Source: Alteromonas ponticola
Lineage (GTDB): Bacteria > Pseudomonadota > Gammaproteobacteria > Enterobacterales > Alteromonadaceae
Reading direction: 5' to 3'
DNA length: 64,000 nt
NCBI RefSeq assembly: GCF_012911815.1
Contig: NZ_JAATNW010000009.1
Span: forward strand, 55,016-119,015
Shown in pieces: positions 1-7,352 of this stretch. The first letter of the stretch is position 1. Each line of letters opens with the position of its first letter. Under the pieces are notes generated by a model. That model searched no databases. It was not told where the DNA came from and saw only the letters and a list, made by a program, of their open reading frames with translations. Both the position numbers and the translations under genes were made by a program.

Positions 1-70
1 TAAAAACGGGACTGAATTCGAAGAATATGCGTCCGATGAATTTAACCGCATTGTAGAAATGCACGATTAA
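1..70 (+). CDS. apbE: C-terminal end of a probable ApbE (FAD:protein FMN transferase), partial
   Basis: An open frame runs in from the left edge and stops at a TAA ending at 70; only about 22 residues are visible, ending in FNRIVEMHD. The sequence alone is too short to identify. The call comes mainly from context: the next gene, 11 bases on, is nqrM, and apbE normally sits between nqrF and nqrM in Na+-NQR operons, where ApbE attaches FMN covalently to NqrB and NqrC. Treat the name as an inference. Confidence 0.5.
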   Translation, partial: KNGTEFEEYASDEFNRIVEMHD

Positions 71-81
71 AGAGGTTGTTG

Positions 82-315
82 ATGTCGACATTTATACTAG
101 CATTTTTTTTCTTTTTGGCGATGGTTCTCGCTATGGCCGTTGGCTTTCTGGTGCAACGTAAAAGCATCGCTGGCAGCTGTGGGGGGCTGGGCGCATTGGG
201 TATAGAAAAAGCCTGTGATTGCCCCGAACCCTGTGATCGTAAAAAAGCACGAATGGAAAAGGAAGAAGCACGCCAGAAAAAACTGGATGAATGGAAGCAA
301 AACCAAATTCTCTAA
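82..315 (+). CDS. nqrM: Na+-NQR maturation protein NqrM
   Basis: A 77-residue protein with one N-terminal membrane helix (about residues 3-24) and a cytoplasmic tail carrying four cysteines (C33, C45, C47, C51) in the DUF539/NqrM pattern, then a charged Lys/Glu-rich end. NqrM is needed to mature the sodium-pumping NADH:quinone reductase, probably by delivering iron to the NqrD/NqrE site. I chose the ATG at 82 over upstream TTG codons because AGAGG lies six bases before it. It follows the probable apbE closely, as the last gene of an nqr operon, and a terminator follows. Confidence 0.93.
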   Translation: MSTFILAFFFFLAMVLAMAVGFLVQRKSIAGSCGGLGALGIEKACDCPEPCDRKKARMEKEEARQKKLDEWKQNQIL

Positions 316-322
316 TTCTCAT

Positions 323-352
323 GCTGCCTGAGAATCAGGCAGCCCTCTTTTT
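323..352 (+). terminator. Rho-independent terminator after nqrM
   Basis: A perfect 9-bp stem (GCTGCCTGA at 323-331 with TCAGGCAGC at 335-343) has a 3-base loop and is followed by a T-rich run. It ends the nqr transcript before the dinB promoter. Confidence 0.85.
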
Positions 353-398
353 GCAGCATATACCCCTAATGAAGATGATTTCTTAATGATTATCGTCT

Positions 399-421
399 TA
401 TAATACTGTCTATGTGTACAG
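399..421 (+). promoter_or_regulatory. dinB promoter -10 with overlapping LexA (SOS) box
   Basis: A consensus TATAAT (399-404) is followed by CTGTCTATGTGTACAG (406-421), which fits the LexA operator CTG-N10-CAG. The box lies over the expected transcription start, so LexA would block the promoter until DNA damage. No clear -35 hexamer is seen. Confidence 0.85.
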
Positions 422-436
422 TTTGTTTGATTACGT

Positions 437-1513
437 GTGCGAAAAATAATTCACGTTGATATGGATTGCTTTTACGCGGCCGTTGAAATGCGTGACAATC
501 CTTCGCTTAGAGATATCCCCATCGCTATTGGAGGCAGTGCCAAAGGGCGGGGAGTCATCTCCACGTGTAACTATCCGGCGCGAAAATTCGGTGTGCGTTC
601 AGCGATGGCAACTGCTTACGCGCTAAAATTGTGTCCTAACCTTACGTTAGTGAAAGGGCGGATGGATGTGTATGTACGTGAGTCGCACAAAATCAGACAA
701 ATATTCGCTGACTATACCCATCTCATTGAGCCACTTTCTCTGGATGAGGCTTATCTCGACGTAACGCACGTACAGCTTTTTTCAGGCAGTGCAACGCGCA
801 TCGCCCAAGACATACGGCGGCGAATACAAGAGGAACTGCATCTCACCGCATCTGCGGGCGTGGCATCGTGCAAGTTTGTGGCTAAAATCGCCAGCGATGA
901 AAACAAACCTGATGGTCTGTGTGTAATTACACCAGACAAACTCGATGAATTTGTGCGTCGATTGCCTTTAGGAAAAATTCCCGGCGTTGGTAAAGTAACG
1001 GTGCAAAAACTAAATCGTCTCGGCTTGAATACCTGCGAAGATGTACGACATTACCCATTTGAGCGCTTACAAAAAGAGTTAGGTAAGTTTGGCGTTGTCC
1101 TGTACAACAGGGCACACGGCGTGGATGAGCGTACTATTAATACGAGTAGAGAGCGTAAATCTATTGGCGTTGAACGCACCCTGGGGGAAGATATCCACAC
1201 GCTAACCGAGTGCGAAAGTTTGTTACCCGGCTTGTTTGAGAAAATACAAGAGCGCGTGCAAAATTATGAAGCTCGCTCGGGGCAGGCTATCCGCATTAAA
1301 TCATTAGGAGTTAAACTTAAATTTAACGATTTTCAGTTAACTACCGTTGAACATAAACATGCCCAATTATCACTTCCGTTTTTTAACAATTTGCTAGCTG
1401 AAGCGTTCCAGCGTGCGCAGCAGCGCGCTATTAGATTAGTGGGATTGCACATTAGCCTGGCTGAAAATACCCCATTTGAACAACTGATTTTACCCTTGGA
1501 TACTACAACATGA
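437..1513 (+). CDS. dinB: DNA polymerase IV (Y family)
   Basis: A 358-residue Y-family translesion polymerase, close to the 351 residues of E. coli DinB. The metal-binding carboxylates are visible in HVDMDCF near the N-terminus and in SLDEAYLD near residue 103. A helix-hairpin-helix-like IPGVGKV segment follows, and the C-terminus has QLILPL, a beta-clamp-binding motif. The start is a GTG 15 bases after a LexA box, which matches SOS induction of dinB in other bacteria. The last four bases overlap the next gene (ATGA), so the two are translationally coupled. Confidence 0.96.
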   Translation: MRKIIHVDMDCFYAAVEMRDNPSLRDIPIAIGGSAKGRGVISTCNYPARKFGVRSAMATAYALKLCPNLTLVKGRMDVYVRESHKIRQIFADYTHLIEPLSLDEAYLDVTHVQLFSGSATRIAQDIRRRIQEELHLTASAGVASCKFVAKIASDENKPDGLCVITPDKLDEFVRRLPLGKIPGVGKVTVQKLNRLGLNTCEDVRHYPFERLQKELGKFGVVLYNRAHGVDERTINTSRERKSIGVERTLGEDIHTLTECESLLPGLFEKIQERVQNYEARSGQAIRIKSLGVKLKFNDFQLTTVEHKHAQLSLPFFNNLLAEAFQRAQQRAIRLVGLHISLAENTPFEQLILPLDTTT

Positions 1514-1737
1514 AAAACACTAATAACCACCTGCAACCGGGATTGTACCGGCACTACAAGGGCAACGAGTATGAGGTTTTGGGTGTGGCCAGGCATTCTG
1601 AAACTGATGAATTGGTGGTGGTCTATCGACCGTGCTATGGCGAAAGAACGCTATGGGTGAGGCCGTTAACAATGTTTTGCGAGACAGTTTGCATAAATGA
1701 CCAGAATATCCCGCGCTTTGCCTATATAAAAGATTAG
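1510..1737 (+). CDS. DUF1653 domain protein
   Basis: A 75-residue protein with the compact DUF1653 pattern: PGLYRHYKGNEYEVLG, then VVYRPCYGERTLWVRP. The fold is predicted as a small beta domain and no biochemical function is established. Its start codon overlaps the dinB stop, so it should share the SOS-responsive transcript. That link with damage tolerance is contextual only. Confidence 0.85.
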   Translation: MKNTNNHLQPGLYRHYKGNEYEVLGVARHSETDELVVVYRPCYGERTLWVRPLTMFCETVCINDQNIPRFAYIKD

Positions 1738-1815
1738 TCTGGATATTGGCTCTAAACAACACTTTCTACTACAGTGAACTGATACAACATTTTCTAGCCT
1801 AAATTAAGGAATATC

Positions 1816-2667
1816 ATGAGCCTACGCCAACAGTTTGTAGTGACATTAGTGTCGATAGTATCGTTTGCTGCAGTTGCGACAGACAGATTCGCAGGAACTG
1901 AAATTAAAGATACCTCGTTAGGTGGTTCGATCCATATGCTATCCGGGCAGGGCGGTAACATCGGCGTGTCAGCGGGCGAAGATGGTATCCTGATAATTGA
2001 CGACCAATATGAACCCTTAGCAGAAAAAATTGCTGCTACTCTTTCGAAACTAGGCAGCGACGCACCTAGGTTCATCATTAATACCCATTTTCATGGGGAC
2101 CATACAGGCGGCAACAGCTGGTTTCATACCCACAAAAACAGCACCATCATGGCACATGAAAATGTAAGAGTGAGATTGTTGTCAGATGAAAAAGCAGATG
2201 ATGCTGCGTTACCGGTGGTGACTTACCAGGATGGCATCAAAATACATTTTAATGATGAAACGTTGGAAATCATCCATTTGCCCAACGGACATACCGATGG
2301 TGACAGTGTGGTCTGGATCAAAGAGCCTAACATTCTGCACACCGGTGATTTGTTTTTTAATGGCCTGTTCCCCTTTATTGATTTGCAATCCGGTGGTTCG
2401 GTCGACGGGTATATCCAATCCGTAAAAACCCTGTTAGCAAAAACTAATGACACCACTAAAATCATTCCCGGGCACGGCCCGATGGCAACCAAGGCTGACT
2501 ACGAAAAGTTCCTTGGTATGATTGAAGAAACTAAAGCCTTCGTGGAAAAGCACAAAGCGGACGGTAAAACCGTCGAAGATATTGTCGCGACCGGCCTGGA
2601 TGATAAATGGAAAAGCTGGCACTGGAGCTTTATCACTGAAGAAAGGTGGATAAAGACGCTTTATTAG
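1816..2667 (+). CDS. Periplasmic metallo-beta-lactamase-fold hydrolase
   Basis: A 283-residue protein with an N-terminal signal peptide (about residues 1-22) and the full MBL metal set: H91, H93, D95 and H96 in THFHGDHTGG, then H159, D178 and H220. The C-terminal quarter is mainly helical. The family covers lactamase-like and cyclase-like hydrolases, so the substrate cannot be inferred; a true carbapenemase role is not indicated by context. The ATG at 1816 has AAGGA seven bases upstream. It stands alone between dinB-DUF1653 and a lipoprotein gene. Confidence 0.9.
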   Translation: MSLRQQFVVTLVSIVSFAAVATDRFAGTEIKDTSLGGSIHMLSGQGGNIGVSAGEDGILIIDDQYEPLAEKIAATLSKLGSDAPRFIINTHFHGDHTGGNSWFHTHKNSTIMAHENVRVRLLSDEKADDAALPVVTYQDGIKIHFNDETLEIIHLPNGHTDGDSVVWIKEPNILHTGDLFFNGLFPFIDLQSGGSVDGYIQSVKTLLAKTNDTTKIIPGHGPMATKADYEKFLGMIEETKAFVEKHKADGKTVEDIVATGLDDKWKSWHWSFITEERWIKTLY

Positions 2668-2859
2668 ATGAATAACAAACTCGTAAATCTTTGTTGGTAA
2701 GGTGTTTGGTCGACCGGAGACTAACAGGATTAACTCAGTGAATTAGATTTATTGATTTATAGCGTAAGGTTTGCGTACACTGTTTGCGGTTCAACAGATA
2801 TAAGTTGAATTTTAATGTCGCCTTTGACGTTATATTAAAAATCTATTAAAGGAAAAATA

Positions 2860-3399
2860 ATGATAAAAAAATTTGGACTTTTAGTTGCCGTGCTTGCTCT
2901 CACTGGGTGCTCAACCTATTCGGTTAACAGATATGCGGTATCAGTTGACAACAATTCATCCCTCAAGTCGATTGAAGGCGCGAATGTATTTGTCGGCGAC
3001 TTTACCGCAGCTGAAAAAAGCTTGACGAGTATCATGTGCCGCGGTGTAGGACCCATCAAAACTCCTGACGGTCGTTCATTTGAGATGTTTATTCAGAAAG
3101 CATTTGTTGATGAACTTAAAATGGCGAATGTTTACCAAGCTGATGCTCCAGTAGTATTGACCGGAGTGTTAGATTCTATCGACTTCTCTTCTGCGAGCGG
3201 ACAGTGGAATTTAGCGCTTACAATCAATTCAAATAATGGCAATTCCCTGTCAGTTTCTGAGAACTACGAGTTTACCTCAAGTTTCTATGGTGAAACTGCG
3301 TGCAATCAGACCGCACAGGCATTAATGCCTGCAGTTCAAAATTTGATCGGTAAGATTGTTTCGAATCAAAGTTTCCCTGGTTTGCTAACCGCTAAATAG
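2860..3399 (+). CDS. Putative lipoprotein, unknown function
   Basis: A 179-residue protein starting with a type II signal peptide whose lipobox LTGC puts the acylated cysteine at residue 17. Residues after Cys17 (Ser, Thr) do not suggest inner-membrane retention, so the outer membrane is likely. The body has two further cysteines (in IMCRGVG and ETACNQ) that could form a disulfide. I do not recognise the family. A good AAAGGA precedes the ATG. Confidence 0.8.
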   Translation: MIKKFGLLVAVLALTGCSTYSVNRYAVSVDNNSSLKSIEGANVFVGDFTAAEKSLTSIMCRGVGPIKTPDGRSFEMFIQKAFVDELKMANVYQADAPVVLTGVLDSIDFSSASGQWNLALTINSNNGNSLSVSENYEFTSSFYGETACNQTAQALMPAVQNLIGKIVSNQSFPGLLTAK

Positions 3400-3420
3400 T
3401 TTCAATCCGTGGATACGATA

Positions 3421-3452
3421 AGAGGGCGCTCATTGTTGCCCTCTTCTACCTT
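3421..3452. terminator. Hairpin between convergent genes, probable bidirectional terminator
   Basis: AGAGGGC (3421-3427) pairs with GCCCTCT (3438-3444) around a 10-base loop, with a short pyrimidine tail. It sits between the convergent lipoprotein and membrane-protein genes. The T-tract is weak. Confidence 0.45.
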
Positions 3453-3485
3453 CAAACTTATCCATTTCAGCGTCCGGTTAATGCG

Positions 3486-4049
3486 CTAGGATAAACTATT
3501 TAATGTCTGATTGAATAAACCTGCTGCAATGTTGTAGGCGAAATAAAGGGAAATTAACCAGTGCAACCACTGCCTCTCAACCAAGATACATAATATCAGT
3601 AACAAACAACCCACCAGCTGACTTATCACGTAAAGCTGATTAAATTGGTCAAACAAAAGATACAAAATGGTTGGTACACTGAGTAAATAAGCGGCGAATG
3701 TACCGAAAAAAATCACCCTGTTTTTTCGGTAAAACATCCATAAATCGCATTCAGAGCTTATTCGACTTGGTAGCACTGCTGAGCTAAACAAAAAGGTTAA
3801 CGTTGGTAGAAAGCTTAATATAAAAAGATTACCTGCACTTTTCACCGTAAAATTTTCCATTATCTGGAAAAACGCCCACCATCCATTAATGATCGCAGTA
3901 AAACAAACAGCCGCCCATATAAAAGGGATAGGATGCATCCTGACCCGCTGGCGTTCTTCAACCAGTCTATAAACACTCGATAACAAGTCCGCTATCGCGA
4001 TACCGTAAATGATGCTTATAAAGGGAATTATGTAGTCGAACTGTTCCAT
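3486..4049 (-). CDS. Multi-pass integral membrane protein, unknown
   Basis: A 187-residue hydrophobic protein with about five or six predicted membrane helices and short basic loops (VEERQRVR, FYRKNR). It begins MEQFDYIIPF with no signal peptide. No catalytic motif or known family is recognised. It is read on the minus strand, converging on the lipoprotein at 2860-3399; the gap from the amidohydrolase upstream is about 160 bases, so co-transcription is uncertain. Confidence 0.7.
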   Translation of the reverse strand: MEQFDYIIPFISIIYGIAIADLLSSVYRLVEERQRVRMHPIPFIWAAVCFTAIINGWWAFFQIMENFTVKSAGNLFILSFLPTLTFLFSSAVLPSRISSECDLWMFYRKNRVIFFGTFAAYLLSVPTILYLLFDQFNQLYVISQLVGCLLLILCILVERQWLHWLISLYFAYNIAAGLFNQTLNSLS

Positions 4050-4208
4050 ATCAGTGTGTTACCCCTGTCAAAATTTCCAATTCAATGAGAACAGCAATAG
4101 AAGGGAGTAACACATCTGTTTATCTTCATTAAAGTATACCGCGCCCACGATGGCTCAATTAGTGGCCGTAACTGTGAATCACGACCACTGCAATAGTGTG
4201 AAAGTTGC

Positions 4209-5852
4209 CTACTTTTTATTTCCCTCGAATACGGCTTTACCCGCTATCCAAGTCTGTAACACCTGGGTTTTCCAGATGTCTTCAGCGGGAATAGCGAAAA
4301 TGTCCTGATCTATCAAAATAAAATCAGCCCATTTTCCCGGGGTCAGGGTGCCAATTTCATCTTCCATGTGAGCGGCGTATGCTGCATCTAAGGTGAAGCC
4401 TCTAAATGCTTGTTCAACCGTTAACGCTTCTTCTGGATACCAGCCTTCAACGGGTTGGTTATCTCTATCCTGACGGGTCACCGCAGCATGCAGACCGTAG
4501 AACGGATTAGCCAGTTCCACTGGGAAATCAGAACCCAGAGGTACTCTTACGCCTGAATCAATCAGCGTTTGCCACGCGTAAGCGCCTTTGATCCGCTCTT
4601 TACCAACGCGATCTTCAGCCATATTCTTATCACTGGTGGCATGAGTGGGTTGCATTGAAGGCAGTACACCTAATGCTGCAAAGCGTGGCAGATCATCAAT
4701 TGCAATCACCTGCGCGTGCTCAATGCGATTACGCAACGCTTTCCCCCCGACATCACTGAACGTTTTTTCAAACTGATCAAGGGCAAGTCTATTGGCTTTA
4801 TCGCCAATTGCGTGATAGTTAAGTTGAAAGCCTGCGGCAATCACATCATTAAACAACCCCGGCATATCCTCTTGCGCGGTGAGTAGAAGCCCATGCTGAT
4901 GCTTAGCGTCACTGTACGGCTCTAGCAATGCAGCTCCGCGGCTACCCAGCGCCCCATCACCGTAGGCCTTAACGCTGCGTATAACGAGCATTCCATCGGG
5001 GTCGATAACTTTGCCACGTTCCAGAATGCTGCCCAACTGGGGATCGGTAGCGCTGACCATGGCATAGACGCGCAACGGCAGTGTCTCTGCTACGGCTTTA
5101 GCCAGGTAAAAAGTATAGACATTGTGACCCACGCCAGCGTCATGCATGCTGGTTATGCCCTGACTCAACAGATGTTCACCTGCGGCGCGTAACTGGGCCT
5201 CCATTACCTGTGCAGATTCAGAGGGCATGTGTTTTTCAACCATCCCCATGGCGTTATCAATAAGGACGCCGGTAGGGTTACCCTGAGCATCGCGAATAAT
5301 TTCACCCCCCTCAGGATCCTTGGTTGATTTGTCGATACCCGCGATCGCTAAAGCCTTACTGTTTGCCCATCCCGCATGACCGTCTACACGAATAAGCCAG
5401 ATAGGCTTATCAATATTTAGTTTGTCCAGAGATGTTTTTTGCGGAAAGGCGCGGTCAGACCATAGTTCCTGGTTCCACCCACGTCCAGTGATCCAATTAA
5501 CATCCACTTTGCCGAGCGCATACTCCGACACGGCACGGGCAGCGTCCTTTTCGCTGGTTGTCTCACGAAGATCGACCTTTAGTAGATTATCGCCTAAGCC
5601 TAACAGGTGTCCGTGGGCGTCAATGAGTCCAGGCAACATATATTTGCCCTGACCGTCTACTACCTCGACATCATCCGGCTGGCTGTCAGGATCCAGTGCC
5701 TGCACCTTGCCATCTTTGATCAAAAGTGAGGAAAAGCTGATCAGCGTGCCATCATTGTCCAGCGTATAACCTTTTACGTTAGTGACAAAGGTTGCTGCAC
5801 TCGCCGAAAATCCAGCGAATAAAAGTAATAAAAAAACCAGTTTTTGTCGCAT
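4209..5852 (-). CDS. Secreted amidohydrolase of the YtcJ-like (Amidohydro_3) family
   Basis: A 547-residue metal-dependent hydrolase with a signal peptide ending near ASAA (residues 17-20). The first metal motif GLIDAHGH places H80 and H82 in the TIM barrel; further features include YHAIGD, RIEHAQVI and GSDFPVE, as in the YtcJ/NfdA group. These enzymes hydrolyse C-N bonds of varied substrates, and the true substrate cannot be read here. It is four bases downstream of a PLP-dependent dehydratase gene, so both are probably one operon in amino-acid or amide catabolism. Confidence 0.9.
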   Translation of the reverse strand: MRQKLVFLLLLFAGFSASAATFVTNVKGYTLDNDGTLISFSSLLIKDGKVQALDPDSQPDDVEVVDGQGKYMLPGLIDAHGHLLGLGDNLLKVDLRETTSEKDAARAVSEYALGKVDVNWITGRGWNQELWSDRAFPQKTSLDKLNIDKPIWLIRVDGHAGWANSKALAIAGIDKSTKDPEGGEIIRDAQGNPTGVLIDNAMGMVEKHMPSESAQVMEAQLRAAGEHLLSQGITSMHDAGVGHNVYTFYLAKAVAETLPLRVYAMVSATDPQLGSILERGKVIDPDGMLVIRSVKAYGDGALGSRGAALLEPYSDAKHQHGLLLTAQEDMPGLFNDVIAAGFQLNYHAIGDKANRLALDQFEKTFSDVGGKALRNRIEHAQVIAIDDLPRFAALGVLPSMQPTHATSDKNMAEDRVGKERIKGAYAWQTLIDSGVRVPLGSDFPVELANPFYGLHAAVTRQDRDNQPVEGWYPEEALTVEQAFRGFTLDAAYAAHMEDEIGTLTPGKWADFILIDQDIFAIPAEDIWKTQVLQTWIAGKAVFEGNKK

Positions 5853-5856
5853 AGCC

Positions 5857-6858
5857 TTACTCCTGTTCAGTAATGTTGGGTGGCTGCAGTAAATAATCAG
5901 TCTGCCATATTTTTAACATCGACTGCTGGCTGATGTTACCGCCTGTTATGAGCACAATTGCCGTCTGCCCCGGTGGTGCTGACAGGGCCCACGAGACCAC
6001 CGCAGCCATACTCATAGCGCAGGTGGGTTCCACATGCAGTTTAAGTAAATGTTGCAGCCACTGCGTCCAGTATGCGATTTGCTGTTCATTGACTTCGTAG
6101 AACTCGTCGAGTTGTTGAATATAGGGAAAGGTTAAGTCACCCAGACACGGCGTGGCAGCACCATCAGCGAGTGTGTCAGGGGTTTCCATCAATGTTTCAA
6201 TCTGTCCGCTCTGTATTGAGCGGGCCGCGTCATTCGCCAGCAAAGGCTCACTGCCGATGACTTTGGCATTGGGTAACAGTTCACGCGCGGTAATAAACGA
6301 GCCACTTAGCAACCCGCCTCCGCCACAGGGAGCAAAAATAGCATCAGCATGCCCGGCGTCTTCAATTGCCTCTAATGCACAGGTCCCCTGACCGGCAATA
6401 ATATCTGCATGATTATAGGGGGGTATCCACACTGTACCGGGCTCGCGTGCCGCTTCAGCCACTGCAATATCTGCCTCTTTGCGCGTCTCGAAAAGCTTAA
6501 GTTCAGCGCCATAACTACGTGTGGCCGCGGCTTTCACTTCAGAAATGGTTTTTGCCGCAAAAATCGTCGCCGGGATACCAAATTCTTTCGCGGCACAGGC
6601 GACCGCCTGCGCATGATTTCCAGAGCTGTTAGCAACGATATGGTCAGGTAAGTTGCCTTGCTCTTTTAGACAGGCAACAAAATTAGTCGCTCCCCGAATT
6701 TTAAATGCCCCAACGGTTTGCAAGCAATCGGCCTTAAAAATGATGCGCTGACCCAACCACCGGTTTAATAATGTTGACTCCAAAAGTGGTGTACGCTTAA
6801 TTTTATGCTGGATGCGATGATGCGCTGCCTGAATGTCAGCGAAAGAGATACTGGCCAT
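5857..6858 (-). CDS. Threonine/serine dehydratase-like PLP enzyme
   Basis: A 333-residue fold-type II PLP enzyme. The Schiff-base lysine is K53 in FKIRGA, the carboxylate-binding loop SSGNHAQ is at 78-84, and the glycine-rich phosphate loop GGGG is at 179-182. It lacks the C-terminal ACT regulatory domain of biosynthetic IlvA, so it resembles catabolic threonine ammonia-lyase or serine racemase, which cannot be separated by sight. It is the first gene of a two-gene unit with the amidohydrolase, four bases apart. Confidence 0.88.
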   Translation of the reverse strand: MASISFADIQAAHHRIQHKIKRTPLLESTLLNRWLGQRIIFKADCLQTVGAFKIRGATNFVACLKEQGNLPDHIVANSSGNHAQAVACAAKEFGIPATIFAAKTISEVKAAATRSYGAELKLFETRKEADIAVAEAAREPGTVWIPPYNHADIIAGQGTCALEAIEDAGHADAIFAPCGGGGLLSGSFITARELLPNAKVIGSEPLLANDAARSIQSGQIETLMETPDTLADGAATPCLGDLTFPYIQQLDEFYEVNEQQIAYWTQWLQHLLKLHVEPTCAMSMAAVVSWALSAPPGQTAIVLITGGNISQQSMLKIWQTDYLLQPPNITEQE

Positions 6859-6940
6859 TGATTATGTTGTAATTTATTTAACTGTTTGTGTTGCTACACT
6901 AACACTGTAACTAATGAAAGCGAAGAAAAAGGAGGGCTAA

Positions 6941-7315
6941 ATGGGGCTTTTAGATACTTTAATGGGGAATGCCAGCGAAACCAGTGCCGAAGAAGTGAGA
7001 GAAGAACTAGCAGCTATTTTGGCCGACAATGAGCAAGTGATTAAGGCCTATAAACTGGTACGCGATCTGGTCATTTTTACTTCTGGTCGGGTGATGTTTA
7101 TCGATAAGCAGGGATTAACTGGCAGAAAGGTGAATTATCATTCTATCCCGTATCGCGCGATTACCCAGTTTGTGGTTGAATCCGCAGGGCATTTTGATAC
7201 CGATTCTGAACTGACCTTATGGGTTTCAGGACAAGACTCGCCGTTAAAAATTGAACTCAGTAAACATGCCGCACAAGGCGTGCAAAAGATGTTAGCGGAC
7301 AGGTTATTTGGGTAG
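6941..7315 (+). CDS. bPH1 (bacterial pleckstrin-homology) domain protein
   Basis: A 124-residue soluble protein: a short acidic N-terminal region, then the bPH1/DUF1696 pattern (VRDLVIFTSGRVMFIDKQG, YRAITQF, FDTDSELTLWVSG). The family forms ring-like oligomers of unknown role. GGAGG lies directly upstream of the ATG. It is monocistronic, diverging from the dehydratase and converging on the DPP IV gene. Confidence 0.88.
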   Translation: MGLLDTLMGNASETSAEEVREELAAILADNEQVIKAYKLVRDLVIFTSGRVMFIDKQGLTGRKVNYHSIPYRAITQFVVESAGHFDTDSELTLWVSGQDSPLKIELSKHAAQGVQKMLADRLFG

Positions 7316-7318
7316 AAG

Positions 7319-7342
7319 GAGCGTAATCGTATGATTACGCTC
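7319..7342. terminator. Perfect inverted repeat between convergent genes
   Basis: GAGCGTAATC pairs perfectly with GATTACGCTC around a GTAT loop (10-bp stem). It lies three bases past one stop codon and ten bases before the other. A T-tract is lacking on both sides, so it may act more as an mRNA 3'-end stabiliser than as a classic terminator. Confidence 0.5.
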
Positions 7343-7352
7343 AACCAGAGGA

